In this document: one piece after another, positions 9,444 through 20,124 of the stretch | Position numbering within the stretch: position 1 is the stretch's first letter | Layout of the letters: each line of letters begins with the position of its first letter | The notes under the pieces: model-generated | What the model was told of the DNA's origin: nothing | Seen by the model: only the letters and a program-made list of their open reading frames with translations | The model's database searches: none | Made by a program: the position numbers and the translations under genes | Source of the DNA: Dicyema japonicum | Lineage: Eukaryota > Dicyemida > Rhombozoa > Dicyemidae | DNA: 64,000 bases | Assembly (NCBI GenBank): GCA_011109175.1 | Contig: RDEW01000014.1 | Span: 940,042 to 1,004,041 of the forward strand | Direction: 5' to 3'

Positions 9444-12400
9444 TCAATTGTGGGCATATTTAGTATCTCTTGTTTTGACTCTTCGACCTCTGTTGTTACT
9501 TCGGCGTCATGACTCAAAACCTGGGACAATTGCTCGACAAATTGCTCGGGGATCACAGTTCCTAGTTATATAAGTGATTTTGTAAAACCAATAATTCTCT
9601 TTCGGTCCGCAGTACGCAGTCTTACGACTTGGAGACGAGAATGTTTAGCCCCAATAATATTTTCGAGAGTCTCCCAAATACTGAGTAAAGACCCAACTAG
9701 TATTCGGTACGTCCGCTTACGTAGCCCCACCTCACAGTGGGTGTCACGACATTTCCCATTACTAGGATACTTTAATATAGTACGAACCTCAACACGTGTG
9801 TACATTTTGTGGCTGATTTTTCGTACAATTTGACCCACAGCTGTTTTGCGTATTCAAATCCCTCAATCTACAAATATACACATGGATCAACTTTAGTATA
9901 GTTCTGTTTCAAAACATGAATGCTTTCCAGTCTTTTAATCATTCCCACATTGGGTCTATATATTTGCATCATCTCTTTCCCATCCTTTCTCACTCCACCA
10001 GGGGAACTTTGAACAGCTAACAAAACAGATCCCTACAATATATCAGCCATCTACCTCTTTTGAGACGTAAAAACCGCTATCAACATCCCCATGACATCTT
10101 AGAACGTCAAAAGCAACATCCCATATCATCCCCCTCTACACGAACCTGCACGTGTCAATCAACGAAACTTTATGAAGTTCTGTTTTGCCACTCCAATCAG
10201 AAGCATTACGTTGGAATGACTTGACTTGGACAATCTCCACCTTATCACCCTCAGAGCCAAGGTCTGCGATATAGAGGATAAATAACCATTATTCCCTCAT
10301 CGAATGTACCAGCACGCTTGGCCTGCTTCATTGTGTAGTCTTGAAGACTCGTAAAAAACTCAAATATGGAATTTTGAAGCTCAACTTCGATTCCAAGCAA
10401 ACGGTTAAGAAATCGGCTGACAGACACAGTATCTAGAGCTCATAGCCAAACAACCAACCAGGAGTAGAACCAGGAGCTACATTTGAGATTAACCCAACAC
10501 CAACAAAGGCGTTATAGGCATCTAAAAAATTCCCAAAACAAAGCACCATTAATAAAGGATCCAGTATAACTAGTAACCAAAGGGACCGGGGAAGGAATGG
10601 ACTTGGTAATGATTCTTATTAGTAACTCAAGTGCAGTCCTCCCATGCTATATATCAAGAATGCCTGAAAACCTTGTTTTCAATATTGAATTGAGAAAAGT
10701 CCTGAGCGTCTGTAGCTCTTCGATCACCATGCATTAATGCGCCGAGAGATTCAAGTCTTCTAGCCACGGTGGCAGCAAATCGCCTCTCTCCTGCCAGTTC
10801 AGACATCAAGAACACGTATTCCGGTGCACTCACTTGATTTGAACGATGGGTACGTCCTAAAAAATAAATTTTCGAAATACCAAATTGCTGAACTGCTCGA
10901 TCTGCACTCCAAGGTAACTCCAATGTAATATGGATTCTTCGTTTTTGATTTTGAGCACGTCTATCAGCCTGGAGTGAAATACCCTGACTAGCAGCTTCGG
11001 ATATGATGGCTACGAGCTAACAAGGTAAAGACATTAAGTTAACTTTATCCCCATCCATAAATCTCTGTCTTTCTGTTAGGTTAAGAATTTCCAGAGGAAC
11101 ATCATTAGCCGACCTTAGTTGAAATACAGCTTTTCCACCCTCTCCTGTAACAATTCGGCCTCTTCTCCCTGTCATCTAAAAAATATAAAAAATTCCAAAC
11201 CTCCGCAACTTTGTCAGACCCTCCAAGCATTTCTATCAAATAATCAAGGGTATTTGGCGGCAGCAGAGGACCAAGTTTATTGACTGTATCAATTGATCTC
11301 TGTTTAAGATGGTAGACATCAGCATACTGGGTGACTACAAGTCAATAAAAAACACTAACCATCAGATCCAGTGTTATTCCAGAGAGCAGCTGATTCAGCA
11401 ATAAATCTGTCGATTGAACTCAAAGTTTCAGCACCCCCAGTAGTACCCAACCTTGGACGGCCACGTTTACGTTTTTCTAAAGTCAAAAAAAATACAAACC
11501 AGTAAAACCAACAGTGACAAATTCGTCATCAGAGGCATCAGATGAGTTCGAGTCGACGTCAGATTTTAAGTTTTTTTCGATGGTTTGTCATATTTCTTTT
11601 TGTATGCATTATCAAATGAGAGCTTAGAAATCTCCGAGCTGTCAATAAAGAAGAGATCATCATCAGAAGCTTCATCATGAGAAGCAACATGTGTGGATTC
11701 GTTTGGAGTCACAGAGTTTGCGAAAGATTTAGCCATATCGTGAGTTGGGAAATGTCGTTCAATCAAAGACATCAATATTCCCCTAAAAATTAAAAAAATC
11801 ATCAAACTTTGCATTAGAGGCAAATTCAGATATTTCTTTGGTGTTTTCGTCCATCGCATCCATCATTTGGGCTTCCCCAGTAGATTGAAGTCCAATAACA
11901 ATGCACTGACAATAAAAAAAACAAATTCAACCCGACCACTAGCAATCTCTTGTTTACACAGTCTGACACACTGCTCAACCTTTGCCCCAATACAGATATG
12001 CTTGAAAAATCTTTGGTGCGCAGCCCAATACTGACCCCATATTCTCTTCCGTCCCTTTGTGCACAAACCAACCAAATTGGCAGCCGTTTTAAAGTCATCA
12101 AACAACCTCAGCCACTAAAGATAGATATCACTATATTACCAATCTAACAGAGGCGTTGTAGAGTTTAACAAAATCCGAACTGATTGAACATTCTTCGTTA
12201 CGAAAAGTTACGTTCTGAAAGCTAAGTTGTCTCGCCAAGTAAATCCCACGCATTTTCATATCCATAGCCAGTAACTCCATAGCACCAACACCCCTAAAAT
12301 TGATATAGAAATAAGCACCTCTTATCGATTGACTCCAAAAATGCCCCAAAATCAACGAAAGGAGTCCCACGTCCCCACAATCCTAATCTCACCATATATG

Positions 12401-13815
12401 CCATATTCTTTGGTTCTGTGGCTCCCGTAGCACTCGAATAGACTACTCTGGCAAGTGGGCATTTATTCTGCAGTTCCAAAACAATCCTTCCAGTTTTTGA
12501 AGACTTTGAGGTGGAATTACATACAAGGTTCTTAGCCTTGTGGCATTCGTCCAAAATAATCTAATTCAAAATAAAAGTATACAAGTCCGTCAAAATTCGG
12601 GCCAAACCACTTAAGTATTTGTTTTAATCTTGTTTGGGCCTTTCCATTAACAGTACTGTGACTCTCACTGACAAGACTCGAGTATGTGGCGAAAATGACT
12701 CCTTTCTTGACCTTCCCATTAACGTCCGATGATATTTTGTCGTATTTAAACTTTACTCAACATTAAAAAATACTTTGTTAAGAGAGTAAACAGGTATAAA
12801 TTCGGCATCAATGTCGTCAAGATCACGTCTACAATCTATTTTAAGGTCGTTGGAAACACTCAGCCTATGAATCGATAAATTCTATCAACCAGACGGCTTT
12901 CTTTCTTCCAAGCAGATAATTTTCAAGAACAAGAGCGGCCAAAGTCCTTCCCTTTCCAACTCCGGCGCCATCGCCTTTGATGAGTTATCCTCACCATACC
13001 AATCAGATAACCAGCCCTTTCTCCACTCTCCATGAACTTCTCATGTCTTTGGCAAGCGTAAATGACCGCCTCCAATTGGAGAGAAGACAAAAGTCCCCGC
13101 ATTATTATATCTTGGTCAAAGTTCAACTTATATTTAATTGGAGGAGGTTGAACAGACGATAATGAAGCGGTCTCCACTATTGGGTCCGGATGTTTTGTCC
13201 CATATTGCACTGAAAATTAAGACAGAAATCACATCTTGCAGGAGTGTACTCTCCAAAAGTCTCTGCGTAGCCAAGATTATCGTCGTCTTCATCGGATTCC
13301 TCCTGCCTGATACCAGCGTTGTTATGAATTATAGGAGCTTTAATATTTTCGTGAATATCCATTCTCATTTGTCTCTTCGGTTGAGAGTAGGGAATTTCGA
13401 TAACGTCATTCGCAATGACGTTATTGCTAGGTCTTTTATTTATGTGAAAAGTGAGCTGCTTTATCGGTTCCGGACGTCTTAAGACAGGAACAGCAGGCTT
13501 GCCGAATGGTCTCACTAAGGCGTTAGATTTGATTTTTATGGAGGAAGGACGGGTAAAATTCTGACTGAATAAGAAATTTTGATAATTTAAAAAACCTTTT
13601 ATTTGAAACGCCGTTCGATTGAGGGGAAGGTTTAGTAGAGATTACAATGCGCTTAGAACTATTAATTTTTGCATCACTAGGTGTCGTTTGAAGTAATAAG
13701 GTCTTCCCCTTATCAGGTTGACCAACTATTTTAACTACGTTTTGCTAAAATATAGAGGAATTAATAAAACTTTTAAAATTCCAGATGACTTAGAGTCTTG
13801 ATAAATGTCTCCCAT
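9444..13815 (-). CDS. Strawberry notch (SBNO) homologue, multi-exon with about 24 mini-introns
   Basis: SBNO proteins are nuclear DExD/H helicase-like regulators first linked to Notch signalling. From the ATG at 13815, the spliced protein (about 1,240 residues) shows an acidic N-terminus, [20 protein letters not shown], the P-loop [22 protein letters not shown] (DEAH-like box), [52 protein letters not shown], and [20 protein letters not shown] (motif VI), then the SBNO C-terminal region ending NMPTID. Introns: 13745-13770, 13565-13595, 13210-13232, 12975-12999, 12865-12889, 12751-12773, 12561-12582, 12294-12318, 12115-12139, 11906-11931, 11783-11807, 11477-11499, 11335-11359, 11176-11200, 11017-11043, 10857-10880, 10647-10671, 10522-10546, 10433-10458, 10033-10054, 9868-9891, 9770-9795, 9562-9588. 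Problem spots: an A7 run at 11571-11577 needs one base for frame; the junction near 10265-10290 is unclear; and an in-frame TAG lies at 10136-10138. Confidence 0.93.
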
Positions 13816-14244
13816 CAAATATATTTCTATTAATAATTATAAAGTCATTATTATTAAAATATTGACCAGTATCAATATTAAATTAAATAAAAAATGAGCA
13901 ACAAAAAACAATACACAAGAAGCTTTTCAAAATTAAGTGAAAATGCTTTATTTTATTTGTTATTTAAAATAATATATTAATTTCATAATAAAATAATTTG
14001 AAAACTAAATAATTTATATAGTATTTATTCGAAATGCACTCAAACTTTAAAATTAACAGACAAACGCCCAACTTATCTATTAAATGCGTAAATTTCCTTT
14101 TATAGAAATTACGTGAACGATATTGTTAATTAGTTTTAATTTTAAAAGTAATATTATTGATTTTCACTTCCTATTATCTGTTATACTTTAAATTGGTTCC
14201 TAAATTACACTTCTTTTAGAATCCTCTTTAGTGCTAGACTATTT
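13816..14244. other. AT-rich region upstream of strawberry notch
   Basis: Strongly AT-rich, no gene seen on either strand. It contains whatever promoter drives the strawberry notch gene, but no specific element can be named. Confidence 0.35.
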
Positions 14245-14345
14245 TATTTATTTCTCCAAGATCACCAGGTTGAAGGGAAAAAAGTATATCTTCACCTAAC
14301 ACAGTGATTCTAGACCGATAAGGACAGGTTTATCGACGAGGATGT
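14245..14345 (+). repeat. Interspersed repeat (CCAAGATCACCAGGT / GTGATTCTAGACCGATAAGG type)
   Basis: About 100 bp similar to 18340-18440 (CCCAGGATCACTGGGTTAAA ... AGTAATCCCAGACCGACAAAGG) and, more weakly, to 2030-2110 and 62725-62790. It is non-coding and probably a short interspersed element or the untranslated end of a retroelement. 14346-14890 beyond it holds no gene I can support. Confidence 0.5.
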
Positions 14346-14889
14346 TAACCTGCATTTTGTGGAGTTTTCATTTTATCTTAGAAGGATTTTGTATGGAGAA
14401 ATCTTTTTTAAGGTTGGTCGCACTTAAAAATATTTCTTCGTCGTTCGAACTTTTTTCAGTCAACCTTTCGAGCGTCCAGCATCCTCAAATCCCATATCCT
14501 CCGTGGACTATCCAAATATCGGTGTCACCTCTCCGTGAGTTACCGACCCATGATTATGTTCTACTCACATCCTCTGAGAGTCTTCGTGATTACGATAGTT
14601 TGAATATATGCTGATGTGAAAAATCATCCACTATAGGCTTCATTCGATGGTTTTTGTGGGACTTAGTTTCATTAGCATCTCAGATTAGTGAAAAATTCTA
14701 ATATTAGTATTGTAATTACATCTTTAATTGGAATTACCATCAACAATGAAAAATTATTGTAAAACCACATGGATTATAATTTTTACAATCATAATTACGC
14801 AACTTATTTCAATTTATTTGCGTAAAATATTTTAATGCGCACAGATTATAATTTTATTATTATTACTAAAAAGCACTCCCGAGAAAACA

Positions 14890-15065
14890 TAAAATTAGTT
14901 AAGTTTCCCTTGTACCGTATTCCGAACCGTCCTTTCGGTTAGTTTCGACCATGATCTTCTGTTGCGCACTAGTTCTCTTAGGTAGTCCAGGTCGTCTGCC
15001 ATTTCCATTATAATATCAGATGCTGTCCACACCCTTGTAACGTAGTGAATCAGGTCCTGATGGAC
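14890..15065 (-). mobile_element. 3' end fragment of family A retrotransposon
   Basis: The minus strand reads ADDLDYLRELVRNRRSWSKL, the last coding block of family A; compare MDDLYELRDLAKRRGLWIRL in the copy at 17.8-18.2 kb. It shares the GAGAA-ACATAAAA tail word with that copy, and a TTATTATTATTA run precedes it on the plus strand (the 3' tail in sense orientation). Confidence 0.65.
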
Positions 15066-15149
15066 TTAAAATTAATTTTACATTGCCTTAATAAAAAGAT
15101 TATAATTTTACATTGCTTTAATAAATTTTTTTGAAAACAAAAACTTTAT

Positions 15150-15500
15150 TAGATTAAGAAACAGTCAATTTGATGGTCATACAGTAGCCACCCTGACTGC
15201 GTGGGTATTCCCTTTCAGGATGGCGAGCGAGATTTGCTCAAATAACCAGCAGCCCTCAAAAAGATCTCCAGTGGATGTAGAAATCTGATTTCTTAGACGA
15301 CCCAGGTATTCCAGTGTTGAAGACGCAAGGGAACTGGAAGTTTTCAACTGCGAGCGAAACAAACAAAACATCATCGAGTAGGACCACGTATTTTGCAAGT
15401 TTCAATCTTTCGGCAGAACAGACTCTAGAGGTACTTTGATGTAGATTGTAAAGCGATTGACTAGACAATTTATAAACGTGAAATAAATTCCCCACAATTT
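15150..15500 (-). mobile_element. 3' end fragment of family C retroelement
   Basis: Two overlapping minus-strand frames together give ERLKLAKYVVLLDDVLFVSLAVE and LEYLGRLRNQISTSTGDLFE, then CWLFEQISLAILKGNTHAVR. This is the same order as the C-terminus of the intact copy at 20125-22455. One frameshift near 15340 breaks it. Confidence 0.75.
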
Positions 15501-16109
15501 TTTAAATCAAAGAAGCTAACTAGATAATTTATTTTGATAATACGAAGGAACGAATGAGGATTTTTTTAATTCTGTCAAGAATTAGGGGATTCATTATGTT
15601 AAGCTGTATCACAATTAGAAAATGAGCGATTTTTTTTAAACATCCGTCCCCTCATCGAAGTCCTTTGTAGAAATAAGCGCGGACACTTCTGAGAAGCGTT
15701 TTTACATTTTTTTGATACATGCCTTGAGACGATACTTGTGTCGATGGCTTCTCTTTTTCCAAACATACGCTGACAGCTACTCCCGAAACTCTTAAAGATA
15801 AAAATAAGCGGCCACAGCTAAAACTTTGACAATTTTAAAACCCAAATAGCTTTCCTTCCTATGTCCCATCAAATATTTGATAGCAAAAGAAAAAGAAAGC
15901 CAATAAGAGGATGACTTATTTACTGCATTTCCATCAACTCGTAAGAGGAAATGCGCTCTCAATCACCAGAGCTGCTTATAATTTATAACACTTTTTCTAA
16001 GAAGGCGAAAAAGAATTAATTAAATGGATTTTTAGTTACATAATGTTTTTAAATAAAAACTACATTTCTGAAAGTTTTAAACAAGTCTAAAGAAAATATG
16101 ATTATTTAC
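15501..16109. other. Stretch without a recognised gene
   Basis: No conserved frame or repeat could be matched. The end of the stretch contains the 3' flank of the minus-strand DNA-binding-domain gene. Confidence 0.3.
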
Positions 16110-16166
16110 TTTATTGACAGAAAACGTCCTCAGTTATAATCGAACAAATATAAAACAAGAGTAAAG

Positions 16167-16586
16167 TTAATCAATTTCTTCCAATTTCAAAGTTTTTTCG
16201 TTATTTCCCTCCTTAGGAGATATTATTGGGTAGTGGTGACAGTTCAATACTCGTTGAACTGTGGGGCTAGAAATCTCAATGGAAAAAGTTTCGCTCACTA
16301 AGTTAACTAGGTCAGAAATTCTCACCGGATATTTTTCATTGGACCAGGCGACGACTTGTTGTTTTTGTTCCTGTGTTAATTTCGACCGTTTATCTCCCCC
16401 ACGTGGCATAACGTCAATTATTCCAGTGCTATTATATTTCTTTACTATTCTCCAGACAGACTTATAATTCAGGGACAAAACTCGGGCGATTCCAGCTGTC
16501 GTTTTTCCATCCAAACTCAATTTAATAATTTTCTGCCTCGTTTCGTAAGAGATTGGGGGAATTCTTCTTTTGGTATCATCAGTCAT
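16167..16586 (-). CDS. Solo Tc1/mariner-type transposase DNA-binding domain protein (139 aa)
   Basis: A single-exon frame with ATG start. Residues 10-60 form a homeodomain-like helix-turn-helix (ISYETRQKIIKLSLDGKT, then GIARVLSLNYKSVWRIVKKY). After a PRGG linker, residues 68-115 form a second helix-turn-helix (KLTQEQKQQVVAWSNEKYP, then IEISSPTVQRVLN). This is the paired-like bipartite DNA-binding unit of Tc1/mariner transposases. The frame then stops; no DDE catalytic domain is seen downstream, no terminal repeats were found around it, and an AATAAA lies at 16115-16110, 52 bases after the stop. It may be a domesticated DNA-binding protein or just a truncated element. The frame itself is intact, unlike its repeat neighbours. 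Confidence 0.65.
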   Translation of the reverse strand: MTDDTKRRIPPISYETRQKIIKLSLDGKTTAGIARVLSLNYKSVWRIVKKYNSTGIIDVMPRGGDKRSKLTQEQKQQVVAWSNEKYPVRISDLVNLVSETFSIEISSPTVQRVLNCHHYPIISPKEGNNEKTLKLEEID

Positions 16587-16732
16587 GAAAACGTATAAAT
16601 AAAATCAAGTAATTTAAAATTTAATTATTTTTTACTAAAAAAGTTTATGTTATTTAAGTTCATAATTTTGGCCTCGTGTCGCTAGTTTGTCAAAAATTAT
16701 TTTCTTTCCTCCGATGGCGTCATTGGATCCAC

Positions 16733-16990
16733 CTTACCGAGGAGACGCCCAATGCCTGGACGGCATCAAGAGGATTCAACTATTCTTTCCCTGGGGACAA
16801 TGTCGTTACCTGGAGACAAGTTCTGGAATGCTGGAAGGAGTCAGGATAAAGGGAGTTAGTTAGCTTGGTTACCATTGGTCTTTGGAATAATTTGAATTTA
16901 TAATAGTATCGTTGTTGATCGGCAATTTGATTTTTTTACTTTTTAATTTCCATAGCATACCCGGTCCACTTTCATTTTCACCTCATTTAG
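16733..16990 (+). mobile_element. 5' end fragment of family B retrotransposon
   Basis: About 220 bp matches 52140-52365 at roughly 85 percent, starting at the GATGGCGTCATTGGATCCACCTT word and running to TTTGGAATAATTT. The match continues weakly into the region that in the other copy encodes the start of the endonuclease. Truncated at its 3' side. Confidence 0.65.
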
Positions 16991-17144
16991 GCAGGTCACA
17001 CTAACTTTTTATCGTTCCAAATCCATACATAGGGTCTTTTGTTTAGCGTTCGAAGCGAGTACTATAACGTTGAAAATTGCAATTGTAAACTGGGCAGAAT
17101 AGACAGACTGAAAGTAAGATATCATGTAGGTAGTTAGTTTGATG

Positions 17145-17220
17145 TTACAATGGTCTGTTTGATCGTACGGAATCACGTGAGTAATTAGTTTGGTGCTACC
17201 GTGGTTTTTGGAATTTTTTA
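17145..17220 (+). repeat. Short repeat with GATCGTACGGAATCACGTGA word
   Basis: About 70 bp shared with 35025-35080 (AATTAGTTTGGT and ACGTGGT followed by TTGGAAT) and with the reverse complement at 47600-47640. Non-coding; it resembles the TTAGTTTGGT...GTCTTTGGAAT end of the family B leader. Confidence 0.5.
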
Positions 17221-17339
17221 TTTTATTCAAAAAGTTACCCTACTTAATAAAGAAGCTGCTGAAGCCTAGATTGATTAAAAGAATATTATATCGTACAAGC
17301 TAGACAAGTGTTATTCAAAGTAACGTAGGAATTCCTAGA

Positions 17340-17760
17340 CGAGATGACTGCAGCTCTGGGTATGCTGGACTTGATGATCTCATCCCCGAAAACCAGAGAG
17401 GAATTTGATCAGTATGAAAGATTGACAGTGCCTGCATACTTCAATGAAACGATCTCTCCTTAACGAACTGAAGGTATTGCTGATGTCCAACTTTAATGAT
17501 TATTTTAGTTTTCTTGTGAAAGAAACACCGCGTTGCGTGTACTGAGGCTTCGCATCCGTTACATACGCTTACACCCAATTGGATTGGGGATAATTCTTCG
17601 CTGATCCTGGAAGTAATTTTCGCAGCCAATTTCGGAAAAAGTTTCCAATTGCAATGGGACGAACGCCTCCATAACTTTTTTTGAATGCCAGTGGGTGGGC
17701 AGAGAAGAAAAGGTCCCTATTGATTATATGGTAAATAAGATTAGTGATCGACTTATTATT
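17340..17760 (-). mobile_element. Internal RT fragment of family C retroelement
   Basis: The minus strand reads ITNLIYHIINRDLFFSA, GGVRPIAIGNFFRNW, then NGCEASVHATRCFFHKKTKI. These are the family C RT blocks that precede the catalytic DIKNAF motif. Its closest relative in the window is the plus-strand copy at 45290-45740. Its 3' side is cut off near 17340 and its 5' side abuts an ATT-repeat tract at 17754-17773. Confidence 0.75.
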
Positions 17761-17775
17761 ATTATTATTATCAGC

Positions 17776-18245
17776 ACTGCGAGAACACATAAAAAAACAA
17801 AAGTCAATTAAGGTTCCCTTATGCCGCGCGGGCCACCCTTTGCACCAATCGTATCCAAAGGCCTCTCCGTTTCGCAAGATCTCTTAGTTCATAGAGGTCA
17901 TCCATTGTTTTCAACTCCCTGCCTATGGCTTTTAGGTCCTCATTTAGCGTGATAGGTAAGGTTGTTCTAGGCCTTCCTCGGAATGATTTTGTTTTTTCCA
18001 TGAAATATTCATCTATTACGTGATTTGCCCGGATATCCAGGTCCATCCTCAGAATGTGACCGAACAGTCTCCATCTCGATCTTCTGATTTCCATGGATAA
18101 TGGTTCTGTTTTGCTCAACTTATATAATTGTTCGTTTTTGATCTTCATTTTTGTAGTGAATATTAAGTGCCTTCCGAAGCATAATGCGGTCGAAACTGTC
18201 AATAGACTCCATTGCCCGTTTAGACAACCCCCATGTCCCACAGTT
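17776..18245 (-). mobile_element. 3' half-end of family A retrotransposon
   Basis: The minus strand reads YNCGTWGLSKRAMESIDSF (18245-18180), then after a frame change LSKTEPLSMEIRRSRWRLFG and HILRMDLDIRANHVIDEYF, and finally a PRTTLPITLNEDLK block. This is the post-RT C-terminal region of family A. The ATT-repeat at 17754-17773 sits at its 3' end. A short palindromic repeat follows at 18246-18292. Confidence 0.75.
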
Positions 18246-18292
18246 ATATATTATGTCACATGGGCCACGCGTAACGCATGGGCAGCCTGTTA
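18246..18292. repeat. Palindrome-like short repeat shared with 23048-23095
   Basis: About 45 bp beginning TATGTCACATGGGCCACGCG and ending GGGCAGCCTGTTACATT. The reverse complement occurs at 23048-23095, where it forms the 3' end of the family A copy. The two halves are partly self-complementary, so it could fold as a hairpin. Confidence 0.6.
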
Positions 18293-18329
18293 CATTTTTT
18301 CGACCTTGAAAAGGTCTTTTGATTATCCG

Positions 18330-18440
18330 ACATTATTATTATTACCCCCAGGATCACTGGGTTAAAAAGAAAGAAATAAAAGTTCTCATCTAACTAAGTA
18401 ATCCCAGACCGACAAAGGTGAGGATGAGTCCATCATTGGA
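18330..18440 (+). repeat. Interspersed repeat, second copy of the 14245-14345 type
   Basis: Shares CCAGGATCACTGGGTTAAA and TAATCCCAGACCGACAAAGG with the copy at 14.3 kb. It begins next to an ATTATTATTATTA tract. Non-coding. Confidence 0.55.
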
Positions 18441-18581
18441 TTATCCGACATTTAATTTTATATATCCGATTTATATCGTGATTTAATCCTGTTAAATTAG
18501 TTTTTTATTCATAAATGTTATGATTATAAAGATTTTATTTTTTTATAGCGGTAAACCTAGATTTCTAGCGTGATTTATAGC

Positions 18582-19988
18582 ATGGAAGATTATTTTGTTG
18601 CAATGGCTTCTTACAAGGGTTTTTTGAAAGATTGCGTTGAATATCAAACTTTAAAAGATGCTTTGCATGATAAATTTCCCGAAAATCTTCCGAGGCACCG
18701 AAAATATAGGCTTGTAAAGAAGATAGAGAATTTTTCTATTATCAATGACAGGTATTGAAATTTTCAATAATTTTAGACTGTATCTTAAATCAACTGATCC
18801 CAGAGTATGTTGCGAAATCGTTGCACGAGTTTTCACACGGAGGAGTCAATAAAATTGAGTATGAATGTCGACAAAGATACTTCACTTTAAAGAATGAGAT
18901 TATCAAAAAAGTCATTCGAAATTGTGAAGTCTGCAAATTTTCGCGTCCTTTAAAAGTTCGTGATTTTTTTTATAATTGTAGATTGGAGATATAAATCAAC
19001 ATGTGTTTGCTTCTTCTCCAAATGAACGTTTTCAGGTAGATCTAATAGACCTGAAAAAATTTTCAACATTAAATGAAAATTTCAAATGGATTTTAACGGT
19101 CATTGATATATATAGTAGGCTGGTTTTTTTAATTTATAGATTCGCTTTTGTACGACCACTCTATAATAAGTCTGGTAAAGAAGTATGTGAAAACTTAAGA
19201 TCTTTGTTCCGCCTGAATGGGCCATGTAAATTTCTTCAGTCGGACAATGGTTCTGAATTTAAAAATCAAGAAATAACAAAATTTTGCGAAGATTTTAACA
19301 TTAAGCAAATTCACGGAAAGCCTAACAATCCACGAGCACAAGGAATTGTCGAAAGATTTAATCTGACGATCACGTGGAAGTTGTCAAAAATGCTGGATAA
19401 CAGTGAAAAAAAGTGGCTTGATAAATTAGAAAGTGCTGTCTACAGTTACAACATATCGGTCCATTCATTTTCTAACGAAAGTCCTTTCGAAAGATATCGA
19501 GAAATTAAGAGAATAAATTCAATAATTAATGGTTATACTTATATCACATTATGACTTAGATAATTTAAGTGATGAGTGTGCGATTCCAGAACAAATTGAC
19601 GATTTGGTTAATTGTTCGACTTTAGAATCTATTGAAAATTCACGTAGTTTGATTTAAAAAATTTATATCTAGATAATTCCCAGTCAGATAATTTGTGTCC
19701 GAATGCGAAGAGATTCAACTTCGAAATTAAATCGATTGAAGAAAATTCTAATTATTACAAAACTATGAACAGGAAAATGAATGTTCATAATAGTAAATAT
19801 ACTTTTAACATGGGAGATAAAGTATGAATCTAAAACATTAATAAATAGGTTCGGGCTAAAAAAAACTTTGGAACAAATCCCTCATTGCGACTGGATAAGT
19901 TTGAGTCTTAGTATTATCCAGTTGCAGAAATAATTAATATTTTATTCAATAATCGCGTGGAGGTAGTTTTAAATAGTTTAATTTGATA
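18582..19988 (+). CDS. Retroviral-type integrase-derived gene (KRBA2/GIN-like) with mini-introns, possibly decaying
   Basis: Integrase-fold proteins of this kind come from Ty3-like retroelements and recur as single genes in animals. Seen in order: an N-terminal region of unknown role; a zinc-binding HSHGG...CEVCK segment (18835-18940, HHCC type); then the catalytic core with FQVDLIDL (first Asp), LQSDNGSEF (second Asp) and AQGIVERFN (Glu), all three acidic residues kept; then a tail with NMGDKVRAKKNFG. Introns fit at 18752-18776 (25 bp), 18956-18981 (26 bp) and 19822-19848 (27 bp). At 19119-19139 a 21-bp GC..AG insert separates IDIYSR from FAFVRPL in frame. Frame is lost near 18800 and 19550, and a TAG interrupts the tail near 19908. 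No LTRs, protease or RT are present nearby. The introns argue for long residence as a gene; the frame breaks argue for decay. Confidence 0.7.
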
Positions 19989-20124
19989 GATAAAAAATTC
20001 GAAAGGAGAAATATCGACTGTATTAATGAGTAGACTAAAAAAAGTTACTTAAATTTAATTTTTTGTGGTTAATAAATCATTTTTTAATCTTTTTTTTTAA
20101 TTAAAATAATTTAAACAATAGAAG

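Noticed and set aside
17754-17773. ATT microsatellite as an independent feature
   Set aside because: It is the 3' tail of the neighbouring family A copy; similar tails end other copies.
19119-19139. 17-bp GT..AG intron within the same segment (starting at GTTTTTTTAATT)
   Set aside because: It would shift the reading frame of the integrase core; only the 21-bp GC..AG choice or no intron keeps it.
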